Of a DNA stretch of 6,332 nt, positions 1 through 6,233 are shown in pieces (position 1 is the first letter of the stretch; the number at the start of each line of letters is the position of its first letter). Origin of the DNA: a bacterium (lineage in GTDB: Bacteria; SZUA-79; Acidulodesulfobacterales; Acidulodesulfobacteraceae); contig JAJZJD010000060.1 in assembly GCA_021828445.1 (NCBI GenBank), positions 1-6,332 of the forward strand, read 5' to 3'. The notes beneath the pieces were generated by a model. That model was not told where the DNA came from. It made no database searches and saw only the letters and a program-made list of their open reading frames with translations. The position numbers and the translations under genes were made by a program.

Positions 1-1
1 A

Positions 2-847
2 ATCGGGCAAAAAAGAGATTTAATAGATTTTGAAAGAGGAGTTAAAATTTCCGGTACCCGCTTTTATATTTTAAAAAAGGGGCTTGCAAAACTTCAGAGG
101 GCGCTTATTAATTTTATGCTGGATGTTCATATAACTTATCATGATTATGAAGAGATATATCCGCCTTTTATGGTAAATGAAGAATGTTTGACGGGAACGG
201 GACAGCTCCCAAAATTTTCCGATAATTTATATAAAGACGATGATTCAGGGCTCTGGTTTGTTCCTACCGCCGAAGTCCCGGTTACCAATATGTACAGAAA
301 TGAAGTGTTTGACATAGACAAACTTCCTATAAAACATGCCGCCTATACCGCCTGTTTCAGAAAAGAACGGCTGTCCGCCGGCAAAGACACGAAAGGGATA
401 AAAAGAGGACATCAATTCGACAAGGTAGAACTCGTAAAAATTACTACTCCCGAAACCGCAAAAGAAGAATTATCAAGCCTTATCGCAGACGCTCAGGATA
501 TATTAAACAGGCTCGATATTCCCCACAGGCTCGTCAGGATATGCACCGGCGATTTAAGTTTCACCGCAAGCGAAAAATTCGACATCGAAGTTTACGCCCC
601 CGGAATAAACGAATGGCTTGAAGTGAGTTCATGCTCCAATTTCGGTTCTTTTCAGGCAAGAAGAGCAAACATAAAATTTAAAAGGGATAAAAAATCAAAA
701 GCCGAGTTCGTTTCAACGTTAAACGGTTCAGGGCTTGCCCTTCCGAGAGTAATGATTGCGATAATAGAAAATTACCAGACCGAAGACGGTTATATAAAAA
801 TTCCCGATGCCTTAAAGCCTTATTTCGCAACGGAAGAGTTCATTTAA
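2..847 (+). CDS. serS: Seryl-tRNA synthetase, 5'-truncated by window edge
   Basis: Class II aminoacyl-tRNA synthetase that charges tRNA-Ser with serine in the cytoplasm. The reading frame is open from base 2, well before the first ATG at 116, and the 38 upstream codons already match SerS (DFERGVKISGTRF, then LINFML, the motif 1 area). The true start and the N-terminal tRNA-binding coiled coil therefore lie outside the window. 281 residues are visible of a family length near 420-430. In visible-residue numbering, the serine-pocket TAEVP is at about 89-93. Motif 2 FRKE begins near 119 and continues to HQFDKVEL. SSCSNFGSFQARR lies near 209-221. Motif 3 with NGSGLALPR is near 241-249. The segment after FRxE reads RLSAG instead of the commoner AGSAG, a mild variant; all core catalytic motifs are present, so the enzyme should be active. 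The stop codon is 3 nt before ftsK, suggesting co-transcription. Confidence 0.96.
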   Translation: MGQKRDLIDFERGVKISGTRFYILKKGLAKLQRALINFMLDVHITYHDYEEIYPPFMVNEECLTGTGQLPKFSDNLYKDDDSGLWFVPTAEVPVTNMYRNEVFDIDKLPIKHAAYTACFRKERLSAGKDTKGIKRGHQFDKVELVKITTPETAKEELSSLIADAQDILNRLDIPHRLVRICTGDLSFTASEKFDIEVYAPGINEWLEVSSCSNFGSFQARRANIKFKRDKKSKAEFVSTLNGSGLALPRVMIAIIENYQTEDGYIKIPDALKPYFATEEFI

Positions 848-850
848 ATT

Positions 851-3049
851 ATGTCAAGCCATAAAAGGACAATATGGGGAGTATTAATTATATTTTTTTC
901 CGTATATTCCCTGTTGTCCCTTTATTCATACGATATACTTCAGCAAACCTTTAATTCATATTCGATTTCAACGGTTCATAAAACAAACCTGGGCGGGTTC
1001 TTCGGCGGTATTTTATCAAACTATTTATTGACAATATTCGGGCTGGTATCTTTCCCGATAATCCTTTTTATATTATTGGCCGGGGTTGTTTTAATATTGA
1101 ACAAGCCCTTAATTAAAAGATTTTATGCAGGAATCTTAATAGCCCTCTTTGCTTTATCGATTTTTTTATACCGCCTGTTTCCTAAAATTTTATATCACGG
1201 CTTTATTATATCAGGCGGAGGATTAATCGGCAGAGGGGTTTACGGCGGTCTTTTTAAATTTTTCGGCGAAGCCGGAACTATAATAATAACCCTTTTGCTT
1301 TTTCTTTCCTCGTTTTATATTTTTTTTAAAAAAATCAATCATGAACGCGCCGCCGGATATTTTAATTATATTTATAATCTGTCCAAAATAGACATAAAAA
1401 AAATTAAATGGTTAAATCTTCGCTTGCCGTTTATTAAGGCGGCAAGTTTTTTTTCTTCGTTAAAATTAAGATTTGAGAAAAGAAGGGGGCTTAAAAAAAG
1501 GAAAAAAAGTTTTGTTTTAAATAAAGAGCTATTTGGGGGGACGAGGGAAGAGCTTATAGACGATTTAGAAAAAAAAGAGGAAGCCGAAGTTGCAAGCGGC
1601 GAACCTATAACGGAAAAGGACGGCACATTCGATTTTATCGACGACAGGGATGCAAAAATACCCCCGGTTTCATTAATAAACAGCGAAACAGCGGCAAAAG
1701 ATATTCAAAAACCGGACAAGTTATCCCTTTTAGGAAATGCGACGTTAATAGAAAAAAAACTTACGGATTTTGGGGTTAAAGGAAAAGTAACCGGAATAAA
1801 TCCCGGTCCTATTATAACCATGTATGAGTTTGAACCGGCAAGCGGGGTCAAAGTGGGAAGGATACTGTCGCTTTCGGAAGACTTAACGATGGCGCTAAAA
1901 TCAAAGCCGGTAAGGATAACCGGAGTCATAGAAGGCAAGTCCGCCGTAGGCATCGAAGTTCCAAATAATAAAAGGGAAACGGTTTTCTTTTCGGAAATTT
2001 TAAATTCGAAAGATTTTGTAGATTCAAAATCTTTGCTTACGATAATTCTCGGAAAGAATACTACCGGGGGCAGCGTGCTGTTCGATATTGCAAAGGCGCC
2101 CCATTTATTAATCGCGGGTGCGACCGGCGCCGGAAAAAGCGTTTTTATAAATACATTAGTAATGAGCCTTCTTTTTAAGGCAAGCTACGAAGAGCTGAAT
2201 TTTTTAATGATAGACCCTAAAAGATTGGAACTGACCCCCTTTGAAAACCTGCCGCATCTGATAAGCGACGTCGTTTACGATGCAAAAAAAGCAGGTATCG
2301 CGCTTAAATGGGCTGTTTCGGAAATGGAAGGGAGATATAGAAAGATGCAGGCAGAAGGGGTTAAGAATATAGAACAGTTTAACGAAAGATTTAAAAAGCA
2401 AGGCTTAAAGCCCATGCCTTATTTAGTCATTATAATAGACGAATTAAGCGATCTGATGCTTACGAGTCCGAAAGACGTCGAAACTTCTATAATAAGGCTT
2501 TCACAGATGGCGCGCGCCTGTGGCATTCACCTTATAATCGCTACCCAGAGGCCGTCGGTTAACGTTGTAACCGGCGTTATTAAAGCAAATATGCCGTCGC
2601 GCATATCTTTTTTAGTTTCGTCCAAGGTCGATTCCAGAACCATACTGGATTCAAACGGCGCCGAGGAACTGCTGGGGAACGGAGATATGCTTTTTATGCC
2701 TCCGGGACAAGGGAGGCTTGCAAGAATTCACGGTTCCTATATTTCGGAAGAAGAAATTAAAAAGGCGCTGGATTTTATAAGCGGAAAGAATTTTCCGTCC
2801 CAGAAAAACGAATTATTAATAAATGAGTTTGACAATACGGGTAATTTTGATAGAATAATTACGGACGATCCCGACGACGAAATATATAACGAGGTGCTGA
2901 ATCTGGTTCAGTCGGAAGACGACGGCGAAAATATTTCGATATCATACGTGCAGAGAAGATTCAGGATAGGTTTTAACAGAGCGGCAAGAATAATAGAAAA
3001 AATGCAAAACGAGGGAATTTTAATAAAAAAAAGGAGACAGGGGAAATGA
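851..3049 (+). CDS. ftsK: DNA translocase FtsK/SpoIIIE family
   Basis: Septum-anchored, ATP-driven double-stranded DNA pump that moves the chromosome terminus out of the closing division septum. The 732-residue protein starts with about four membrane segments (roughly 8-27, 57-84, 91-108 and 140-159). A short basic then acidic linker follows (about 160-290), much shorter than the several-hundred-residue linker of E. coli FtsK. The motor carries Walker A GATGAGKS at 423-430, MIDPKRLEL at 453-461, Walker B LVIIIDE at 525-531 and TQRPS at 565-569. The C-terminal gamma winged helix (about 675-728, with VQRRFRIGFNRAARIIEKM) is the domain that reads oriented chromosomal sequences and, in many bacteria, activates XerCD at dif. 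The ATG at 851 leaves 3 nt after serS; a GGAAG sits about 14 nt upstream, a rather distant ribosome site. The stop overlaps the lolA start. Length and layout resemble SpoIIIE-sized members. Assignment is firm; the orientation signal it reads cannot be told from here. Confidence 0.97.
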   Translation: MSSHKRTIWGVLIIFFSVYSLLSLYSYDILQQTFNSYSISTVHKTNLGGFFGGILSNYLLTIFGLVSFPIILFILLAGVVLILNKPLIKRFYAGILIALFALSIFLYRLFPKILYHGFIISGGGLIGRGVYGGLFKFFGEAGTIIITLLLFLSSFYIFFKKINHERAAGYFNYIYNLSKIDIKKIKWLNLRLPFIKAASFFSSLKLRFEKRRGLKKRKKSFVLNKELFGGTREELIDDLEKKEEAEVASGEPITEKDGTFDFIDDRDAKIPPVSLINSETAAKDIQKPDKLSLLGNATLIEKKLTDFGVKGKVTGINPGPIITMYEFEPASGVKVGRILSLSEDLTMALKSKPVRITGVIEGKSAVGIEVPNNKRETVFFSEILNSKDFVDSKSLLTIILGKNTTGGSVLFDIAKAPHLLIAGATGAGKSVFINTLVMSLLFKASYEELNFLMIDPKRLELTPFENLPHLISDVVYDAKKAGIALKWAVSEMEGRYRKMQAEGVKNIEQFNERFKKQGLKPMPYLVIIIDELSDLMLTSPKDVETSIIRLSQMARACGIHLIIATQRPSVNVVTGVIKANMPSRISFLVSSKVDSRTILDSNGAEELLGNGDMLFMPPGQGRLARIHGSYISEEEIKKALDFISGKNFPSQKNELLINEFDNTGNFDRIITDDPDDEIYNEVLNLVQSEDDGENISISYVQRRFRIGFNRAARIIEKMQNEGILIKKRRQGK
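3031..3037 (+). promoter_or_regulatory. Ribosome-binding site of lolA inside the ftsK end
   Basis: AAGGAGA lies within the last codons of ftsK, 8 nt before the lolA ATG. It fixes the lolA start at 3046 and, with the ATGA overlap, points to translational coupling. It directly follows an A8 run (3025-3032, partly shared). Confidence 0.7.
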
Positions 3050-3714
3050 AAATAAGATTTTCAAAATTATTTATATCATTTTTAATTGTATCTTTGTTTC
3101 TTTCTATATACTTTACGCCGAAATCTTACGGCATATCCAATAATACGGTTAATAAAATTGAGACAAAATATAAAAACGTTTATTCTATCAGCGCTTATTT
3201 TTATCAAAAAGAAATTATCCCCGGATATTCGCAAAATATGGCTTTTAAAGGTCATTTTTATTACGAACGAAATAAGGGCATGGCATGGGTTTACGAATAT
3301 CCTTTTCATAAGCGGCAGGTTCTGAAAAACGGCAGACTTTATATAGTAAATAATAAAATCAAAAAAGTTACAGTCGTAAACGTAGGCAGGGAAAGAGGCG
3401 GGTTTCCGCCGAATATTATAAAGGTTATCGGCAGTTTGACCAAATATTTTATTGTTAAAAATATTTCTAAAAATTTAGTTTCGGGAGAAATAGTTCTTGA
3501 ATTGAAACCGATAGCAATGCAGAGGGCAAAAAAAATATACGTAGGTTTTGACGAAAAAAGCCTTAAAATTAAATCGCTTAAGATTATTACTCATCAAGGG
3601 CAGATAATAAATTTTATATATAAAAACGTTAAATTTAACGGGCGTATTAACGGCAGGATTTTTAATATTCATTTTCCTTCGTATTATAAAATAATAAAAG
3701 AAAACCAATATTAA
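3046..3714 (+). CDS. lolA: LolA-like outer-membrane lipoprotein carrier
   Basis: Periplasmic chaperone expected to take lipoproteins from the LolCDE transporter in the inner membrane and deliver them to the outer membrane. The 222-residue protein begins with a basic start and hydrophobic core, a signal peptide of about 29 residues with likely cleavage after SYG. Mature-region matches to the LolA fold are: ISAYFYQ (48-54), corresponding to the family's ASFTQ-like strand; GHFYYERNKGMAWVYEYP (69-86), corresponding to the G-x-L-x-x-KRP...W...P strand pair; QVLKNGRLYIVNNKIKKVTVV (91-111), corresponding to the SDGK...Y...Q segment; and FDEKSLKIKSLKI (168-180). The usual Pro after the conserved Arg (Arg75) is Asn here, so similarity is recognisable but not close. 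The ATG overlaps the ftsK stop as ATGA, and yajQ follows after 19 nt. The ftsK-lolA pair also occurs in enterobacteria, which supports the call. No LolB-like protein is visible. The alternative is a LolA-fold protein with another cargo. Confidence 0.82.
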   Translation: MKIRFSKLFISFLIVSLFLSIYFTPKSYGISNNTVNKIETKYKNVYSISAYFYQKEIIPGYSQNMAFKGHFYYERNKGMAWVYEYPFHKRQVLKNGRLYIVNNKIKKVTVVNVGRERGGFPPNIIKVIGSLTKYFIVKNISKNLVSGEIVLELKPIAMQRAKKIYVGFDEKSLKIKSLKIITHQGQIINFIYKNVKFNGRINGRIFNIHFPSYYKIIKENQY

Positions 3715-3733
3715 TTTTAAACCGGAGATTAAG

Positions 3734-4219
3734 ATGCCTTCTTTCGATATAGTATCCAAAGCCGACCTTCAGGAGGTCGATAACGCCATCAATCAAACCG
3801 TCAAGGAAATAATAGGCAGGTATGATTTTAAAGGAACCAAAAGCGAAATAAAAAGACAGGATAATATTCTTAAGCTGCTCGGCGACGACGATTATAAACT
3901 TACCGCCTTAATAGATATACTTGAAGGAAAACTTATAAAGCGTGGAGTTTCGATAAAATTTCTGGATTTTAAAAAAAAGGAAGAAGCATCTAAAGGAATG
4001 ATGCGCCAGGAAATAGAAATCAAAGAAGGAGTGGACAAAGAGTCATCGAAAAAAATAATTCAGGAAATAAAAAAAATAGCGCCTAAGGCAGGGGTGGAGA
4101 ATCTTAAAGACCATTTAAGGGTTAACTCTAAATCAAGGGACGAACTTCAGGATATAATTTCCCGCTTGAAAGCTTTTCCTTTGGATATAGAGCTTGTTTA
4201 TACGAATTTTAGGGATTAA
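3734..4219 (+). CDS. yajQ: YajQ-family nucleotide-binding protein
   Basis: Small cytoplasmic protein of the YajQ (UPF0234) family, which folds as two ferredoxin-like domains. One Xanthomonas member has been reported to bind cyclic di-GMP and act with a transcription factor; the role in most bacteria is unclear, so no specific function is claimed. At 161 residues it has the usual family length. Hallmarks seen are the N-terminal MPSFDIVS (1-8), EVDNAINQTVKEI followed by RYDFKGT (14-35), GMMRQEIEIKEGVDKE (88-103), LRVNSKSRDELQDII (128-142) and the C-terminal NFRD (158-161). The start is supported by GGAG at 3724-3727, 6 nt before the ATG, and by the conserved N-terminus beginning at that Met. 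It follows lolA by 19 nt and is probably the last gene of the serS-ftsK-lolA-yajQ cluster, since the next gene has its own promoter. Confidence 0.95.
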   Translation: MPSFDIVSKADLQEVDNAINQTVKEIIGRYDFKGTKSEIKRQDNILKLLGDDDYKLTALIDILEGKLIKRGVSIKFLDFKKKEEASKGMMRQEIEIKEGVDKESSKKIIQEIKKIAPKAGVENLKDHLRVNSKSRDELQDIISRLKAFPLDIELVYTNFRD

Positions 4220-4224
4220 ATATT

Positions 4225-4241
4225 TGCCTAATTTTCAGGCA
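4225..4241 (+). promoter_or_regulatory. Upstream 17-bp palindrome, candidate NtrC-type enhancer site
   Basis: TGCCTAATTTTCAGGCA has 5-bp arms around a 7-nt centre. Its TGCC-N9-GGCA layout has the same overall length and half-site spacing as the NtrC consensus (TGCA-N9-TGCA type). It is centred about 116 bp before the predicted glnB transcription start and 31 bp before a second such palindrome. It lies only 5 nt after the yajQ stop and is followed six bases later by a T6 run, so a weak intrinsic terminator of yajQ is a real alternative, or a second role. Confidence 0.45.
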
Positions 4242-4254
4242 TCAAAATTTTTTA

Positions 4255-4273
4255 TTGCATATTTTTTATGCAA
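4255..4273 (+). promoter_or_regulatory. Downstream palindrome, candidate NtrC-type enhancer site
   Basis: Perfect inverted repeat TTGCATA / TATGCAA with a T5 centre. The inner 17 bp has TGCA-N9-TGCA, matching the outer half-site spacing of the NtrC consensus TGCACC-N5-GGTGCA, though the inner CC/GG bases are AT here. It is centred about 85 bp upstream of the predicted sigma-54 start, a plausible enhancer distance. No regulator gene is in the window, so the identity of the binding protein is inferred from symmetry, spacing and the sigma-54 promoter in front of glnBA. Confidence 0.55.
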
Positions 4274-4283
4274 AAGATATAAA
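4255..4283 (+). promoter_or_regulatory. Possible sigma-70-type promoter overlapping the palindrome
   Basis: TTGCAT (4255-4260) and TATAAA (4278-4283) are separated by 17 bp. The -10 matches five of six consensus bases, the -35 only three of six. The -35 falls inside the palindrome, so a bound activator would block it, as NtrC does at E. coli glnAp1. Such matches arise easily in AT-rich DNA, so support is modest. Confidence 0.3.
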
Positions 4284-4321
4284 TAATTTATAATTTTATG
4301 CGGTTATGTATTAAATAATTA

Positions 4322-4340
4322 TTGGCATATTTATTGCTTT
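4322..4340 (+). promoter_or_regulatory. Sigma-54 (RpoN) promoter of glnBA
   Basis: TTGGCATATTTATTGCTTT carries the -24 GG (4324-4325) and -12 GC (4336-4337) exactly 10 nt apart, with the YTGGCA and TTGCW cores intact. Predicted transcription start is about 4348-4350, giving a leader of only about 13 nt before the glnB ATG that contains little beyond the ribosome site. Sigma-54 promoters need an ATP-dependent activator bound upstream; the two palindromes at 4225-4273 are the natural candidates. This implies induction by nitrogen limitation, the usual mode for glnA operons. Confidence 0.85.
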
Positions 4341-4361
4341 TAAATTTGCACGGGAGGAATA

Positions 4362-4700
4362 ATGAAAAAAGTCGAGGCTATATTTAAACCGTTTAAACTT
4401 GACGACGTAAAAGAGTCGCTAAGCAAGATAGGCATTCAGGGTTTGACCGTCACGGAGGTCAAAGGATACGGCAGGCAGAAAGGGCATACGGAATTATACA
4501 GAGGGGCGGAATATGTCGTGGATTTTATACCTAAAGTCAAAATCGAAGTTATCGTTTCGGACGACAGGCTTGCTTCGGTAATAGAAGCTATAACGGCAAG
4601 CGCAAAAACCGGAAGAATCGGAGACGGAAAAATATTCGTCCTGCCCGTAGAAGACGCTATTAGAATAAGAACCGGCGAAAGAGGCGACGAAGCTTTATAA
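4362..4700 (+). CDS. glnB: Nitrogen regulatory protein PII
   Basis: Trimeric cytoplasmic signal protein that senses 2-oxoglutarate and ATP/ADP and reports nitrogen status to partners such as GlnD and NtrB. The 112-residue length is typical. The T-loop (about 37-58) has GRQKGHTELYRGAEY with Gln39, used in 2-oxoglutarate/Mg-ATP binding, and Tyr51, the uridylylation target; Lys58 follows. The C-terminal PII signature TGRIGDGKIFVLPV is at 83-96, followed by the Arg101/Arg103 nucleotide-contact region. The C-terminus RTGERGDEAL is of GlnB type, but GlnB and GlnK cannot be separated reliably by sequence; no amtB is adjacent, and pairing with glnA favours GlnB. The ATG is preceded by GGGAGG (4352-4357). 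A sigma-54 promoter stands directly upstream, and glnA begins 51 nt downstream with no terminator between. Confidence 0.96.
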   Translation: MKKVEAIFKPFKLDDVKESLSKIGIQGLTVTEVKGYGRQKGHTELYRGAEYVVDFIPKVKIEVIVSDDRLASVIEAITASAKTGRIGDGKIFVLPVEDAIRIRTGERGDEAL

Positions 4701-4751
4701 TAATGTTATTTAATTTAATAAATCTTAATTTTTAAATTTTTTGGAGGAGAA

Positions 4752-6164
4752 ATGACGGAAAATGAAGTAATGCAGTTTATCAAGGAGCAGGAGGTTCAAT
4801 TCATCGACGTTAAATTTTGCGACCTTTTGGGGACATGGCAGCATTTTACGGTGCCGGCGAGCGAAATATCAAAGGACACTTTTAAAGAAGGTTTTGGGTT
4901 TGACGGTTCAAGCATAAGGGGATGGCAGGCGATAGACGCTTCCGATATGCTTATGATACCGGATGCTTCTACTGCCGTTATAGATAATTTTATAGAGGCA
5001 AAAACATTATCCTTAATATGCAATATTAAAGACCCCGTTACTGGAAAATTTTACGACAGGGATCCCCGTTATATAGCGCAGAAAGCCGAGAAATATTTAA
5101 AATCTACCGGTATTGCCGATACGGCTTATTTTGGTCCCGAAGCCGAGTTTTTTATTTTTGACGACATAAGATACGACCAGACTTCAAACAGCGGATATTA
5201 TTATATCGATTCGGAAGAAGGTACATGGAATACGGGAAGAGACGAGATGCCCAATTTGGGACATAAACCGAGAAATAAAGAAGGCTATTTTCCGGCTTCC
5301 CCTATAGATACCCAAACAGATATAAGGAATGAAATGGCTCTGGAACTTCAGAATGTAGGAATAAGAGTCGAAGCCGCCCATCATGAGGTCGCCACCGGAG
5401 GGCAGGCGGAAATAGATATGAGATTTGATTCTTTAACCGCTATGGGCGATAATTTTATGTGGTTTAAATATATAATTAAAAACGTTGCAAGAAGATACGA
5501 CAAGACTGCTACTTTTATGCCTAAGCCGCTTTTCGGCGACAACGGTTCCGGTATGCACGTCCATCAATCCTTATGGAAAAACGGACAGCCGCTTTTTGCC
5601 GGGAAAGGCTATGCGGGCTTATCCGAAATGGGGCTTTATTATATAGGCGGAATATTAAAACACGCAAAAGCGTTATGCGCGTTTACCAATTCAACGACTA
5701 ACTCTTACAAAAGATTGGTCCCCGGTTTTGAAGCGCCGGTAAATTTTGTTTATTCATCGAGAAACAGAAGCGCCGCGGTAAGAATTCCTATGTATTCCGC
5801 TTCTCCGAAGGCAAAAAGAATCGAATACAGAACGCCGGACCCGACCGCGAACGGATATATCGCTTTTGCGGCACTCCTTATGGCAGGGTTAGACGGCATT
5901 AAAAATAAAATAAAGCCGGGCAATCCCGTGGATAAAGACCTGTTTACTTTATCAAAAAAAGAACTGAAGAATATTCCGGTTGCCCCCGGTTCGCTTGAAG
6001 ATGCATTGAAGGAACTAGAAAAAGACCATAAATTCTTGCTTGAAGGCGGAGTATTTACCGAAGACTTGATACAGACATGGATTGAACGCAAAATGGAAAA
6101 CGACGTCAATCCCGTTCGTATGAGGCCTGTTCCTTATGAATTTGCACTGTATTACGATGCTTAA
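4752..6164 (+). CDS. glnA: Glutamine synthetase type I (GSI-beta)
   Basis: Dodecameric cytoplasmic enzyme that makes glutamine from glutamate, ammonia and ATP, the entry point for ammonium. The length of 470 residues is normal. Catalytic features seen are Asp51 in FGFDGSS, metal ligands Glu130 and Glu132 (GPEAEFF), Glu212 and Glu220 (HHEVATGGQAEI), His269 (GSGMHVHQS), Glu327 (VPGFEAPVN), Arg339 and Glu358 (RIEYR). The insert typical of the beta class (about 147-180, with EGTWN and GHKPRNKEGYFP) is present. The adenylylation loop, usually NLYDLP, reads DLFTLS, so the modified Tyr is Phe398; control by GlnE adenylylation at this residue should be impossible. The C-terminus NPVRMRPVPYEFALYYDA is complete. 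GGAGG at 4743-4747 supports the start. It is co-transcribed with glnB, 51 nt apart in AT-rich DNA without a GC hairpin, and followed by a strong terminator. Confidence 0.98.
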   Translation: MTENEVMQFIKEQEVQFIDVKFCDLLGTWQHFTVPASEISKDTFKEGFGFDGSSIRGWQAIDASDMLMIPDASTAVIDNFIEAKTLSLICNIKDPVTGKFYDRDPRYIAQKAEKYLKSTGIADTAYFGPEAEFFIFDDIRYDQTSNSGYYYIDSEEGTWNTGRDEMPNLGHKPRNKEGYFPASPIDTQTDIRNEMALELQNVGIRVEAAHHEVATGGQAEIDMRFDSLTAMGDNFMWFKYIIKNVARRYDKTATFMPKPLFGDNGSGMHVHQSLWKNGQPLFAGKGYAGLSEMGLYYIGGILKHAKALCAFTNSTTNSYKRLVPGFEAPVNFVYSSRNRSAAVRIPMYSASPKAKRIEYRTPDPTANGYIAFAALLMAGLDGIKNKIKPGNPVDKDLFTLSKKELKNIPVAPGSLEDALKELEKDHKFLLEGGVFTEDLIQTWIERKMENDVNPVRMRPVPYEFALYYDA

Positions 6165-6193
6165 TCGTTAAAAGTTTATTTTAATATAAGGCG

Positions 6194-6233
6194 CGGCGGG
6201 CATAAAATACAATTTATGCCCGCCGTTATTTTT
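6194..6233 (+). terminator. Rho-independent terminator of glnBA
   Basis: A perfect 13-bp stem (6194-6206 with 6213-6225; GC-rich base CGGCGGGC) closes a 6-nt loop and runs into TTATTTTT. It starts 29 nt after the glnA stop. This is the strongest hairpin in the window and marks the operon end. Confidence 0.93.

Noticed and set aside
1372..1953. Minus-strand frames opposite ftsK
   Set aside because: They mirror ftsK codon bias, with no ribosome sites or recognisable domains.
3086..3325. 79-codon + strand frame overlapping lolA
   Set aside because: It lies wholly inside lolA in another frame, has no plausible ribosome site or recognisable family, and lolA has a signal peptide and fold matches.
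4240..4252. Partial IHF-like site (ATCAA-N4-TT) between the two palindromes
   Set aside because: Both the first and the last consensus positions fail, and such matches are common in AT-rich DNA.
4701..4751. Separate promoter or terminator between glnB and glnA
   Set aside because: The 51-nt gap is almost pure A/T, with no GC-rich hairpin and no -24/-12 or well-spaced -35/-10 pair; co-transcription is simpler.
5750..6109. 119-codon minus-strand frame inside glnA
   Set aside because: Antisense shadow of a highly conserved gene, with low-complexity Ser/Phe-rich content and no family resemblance.
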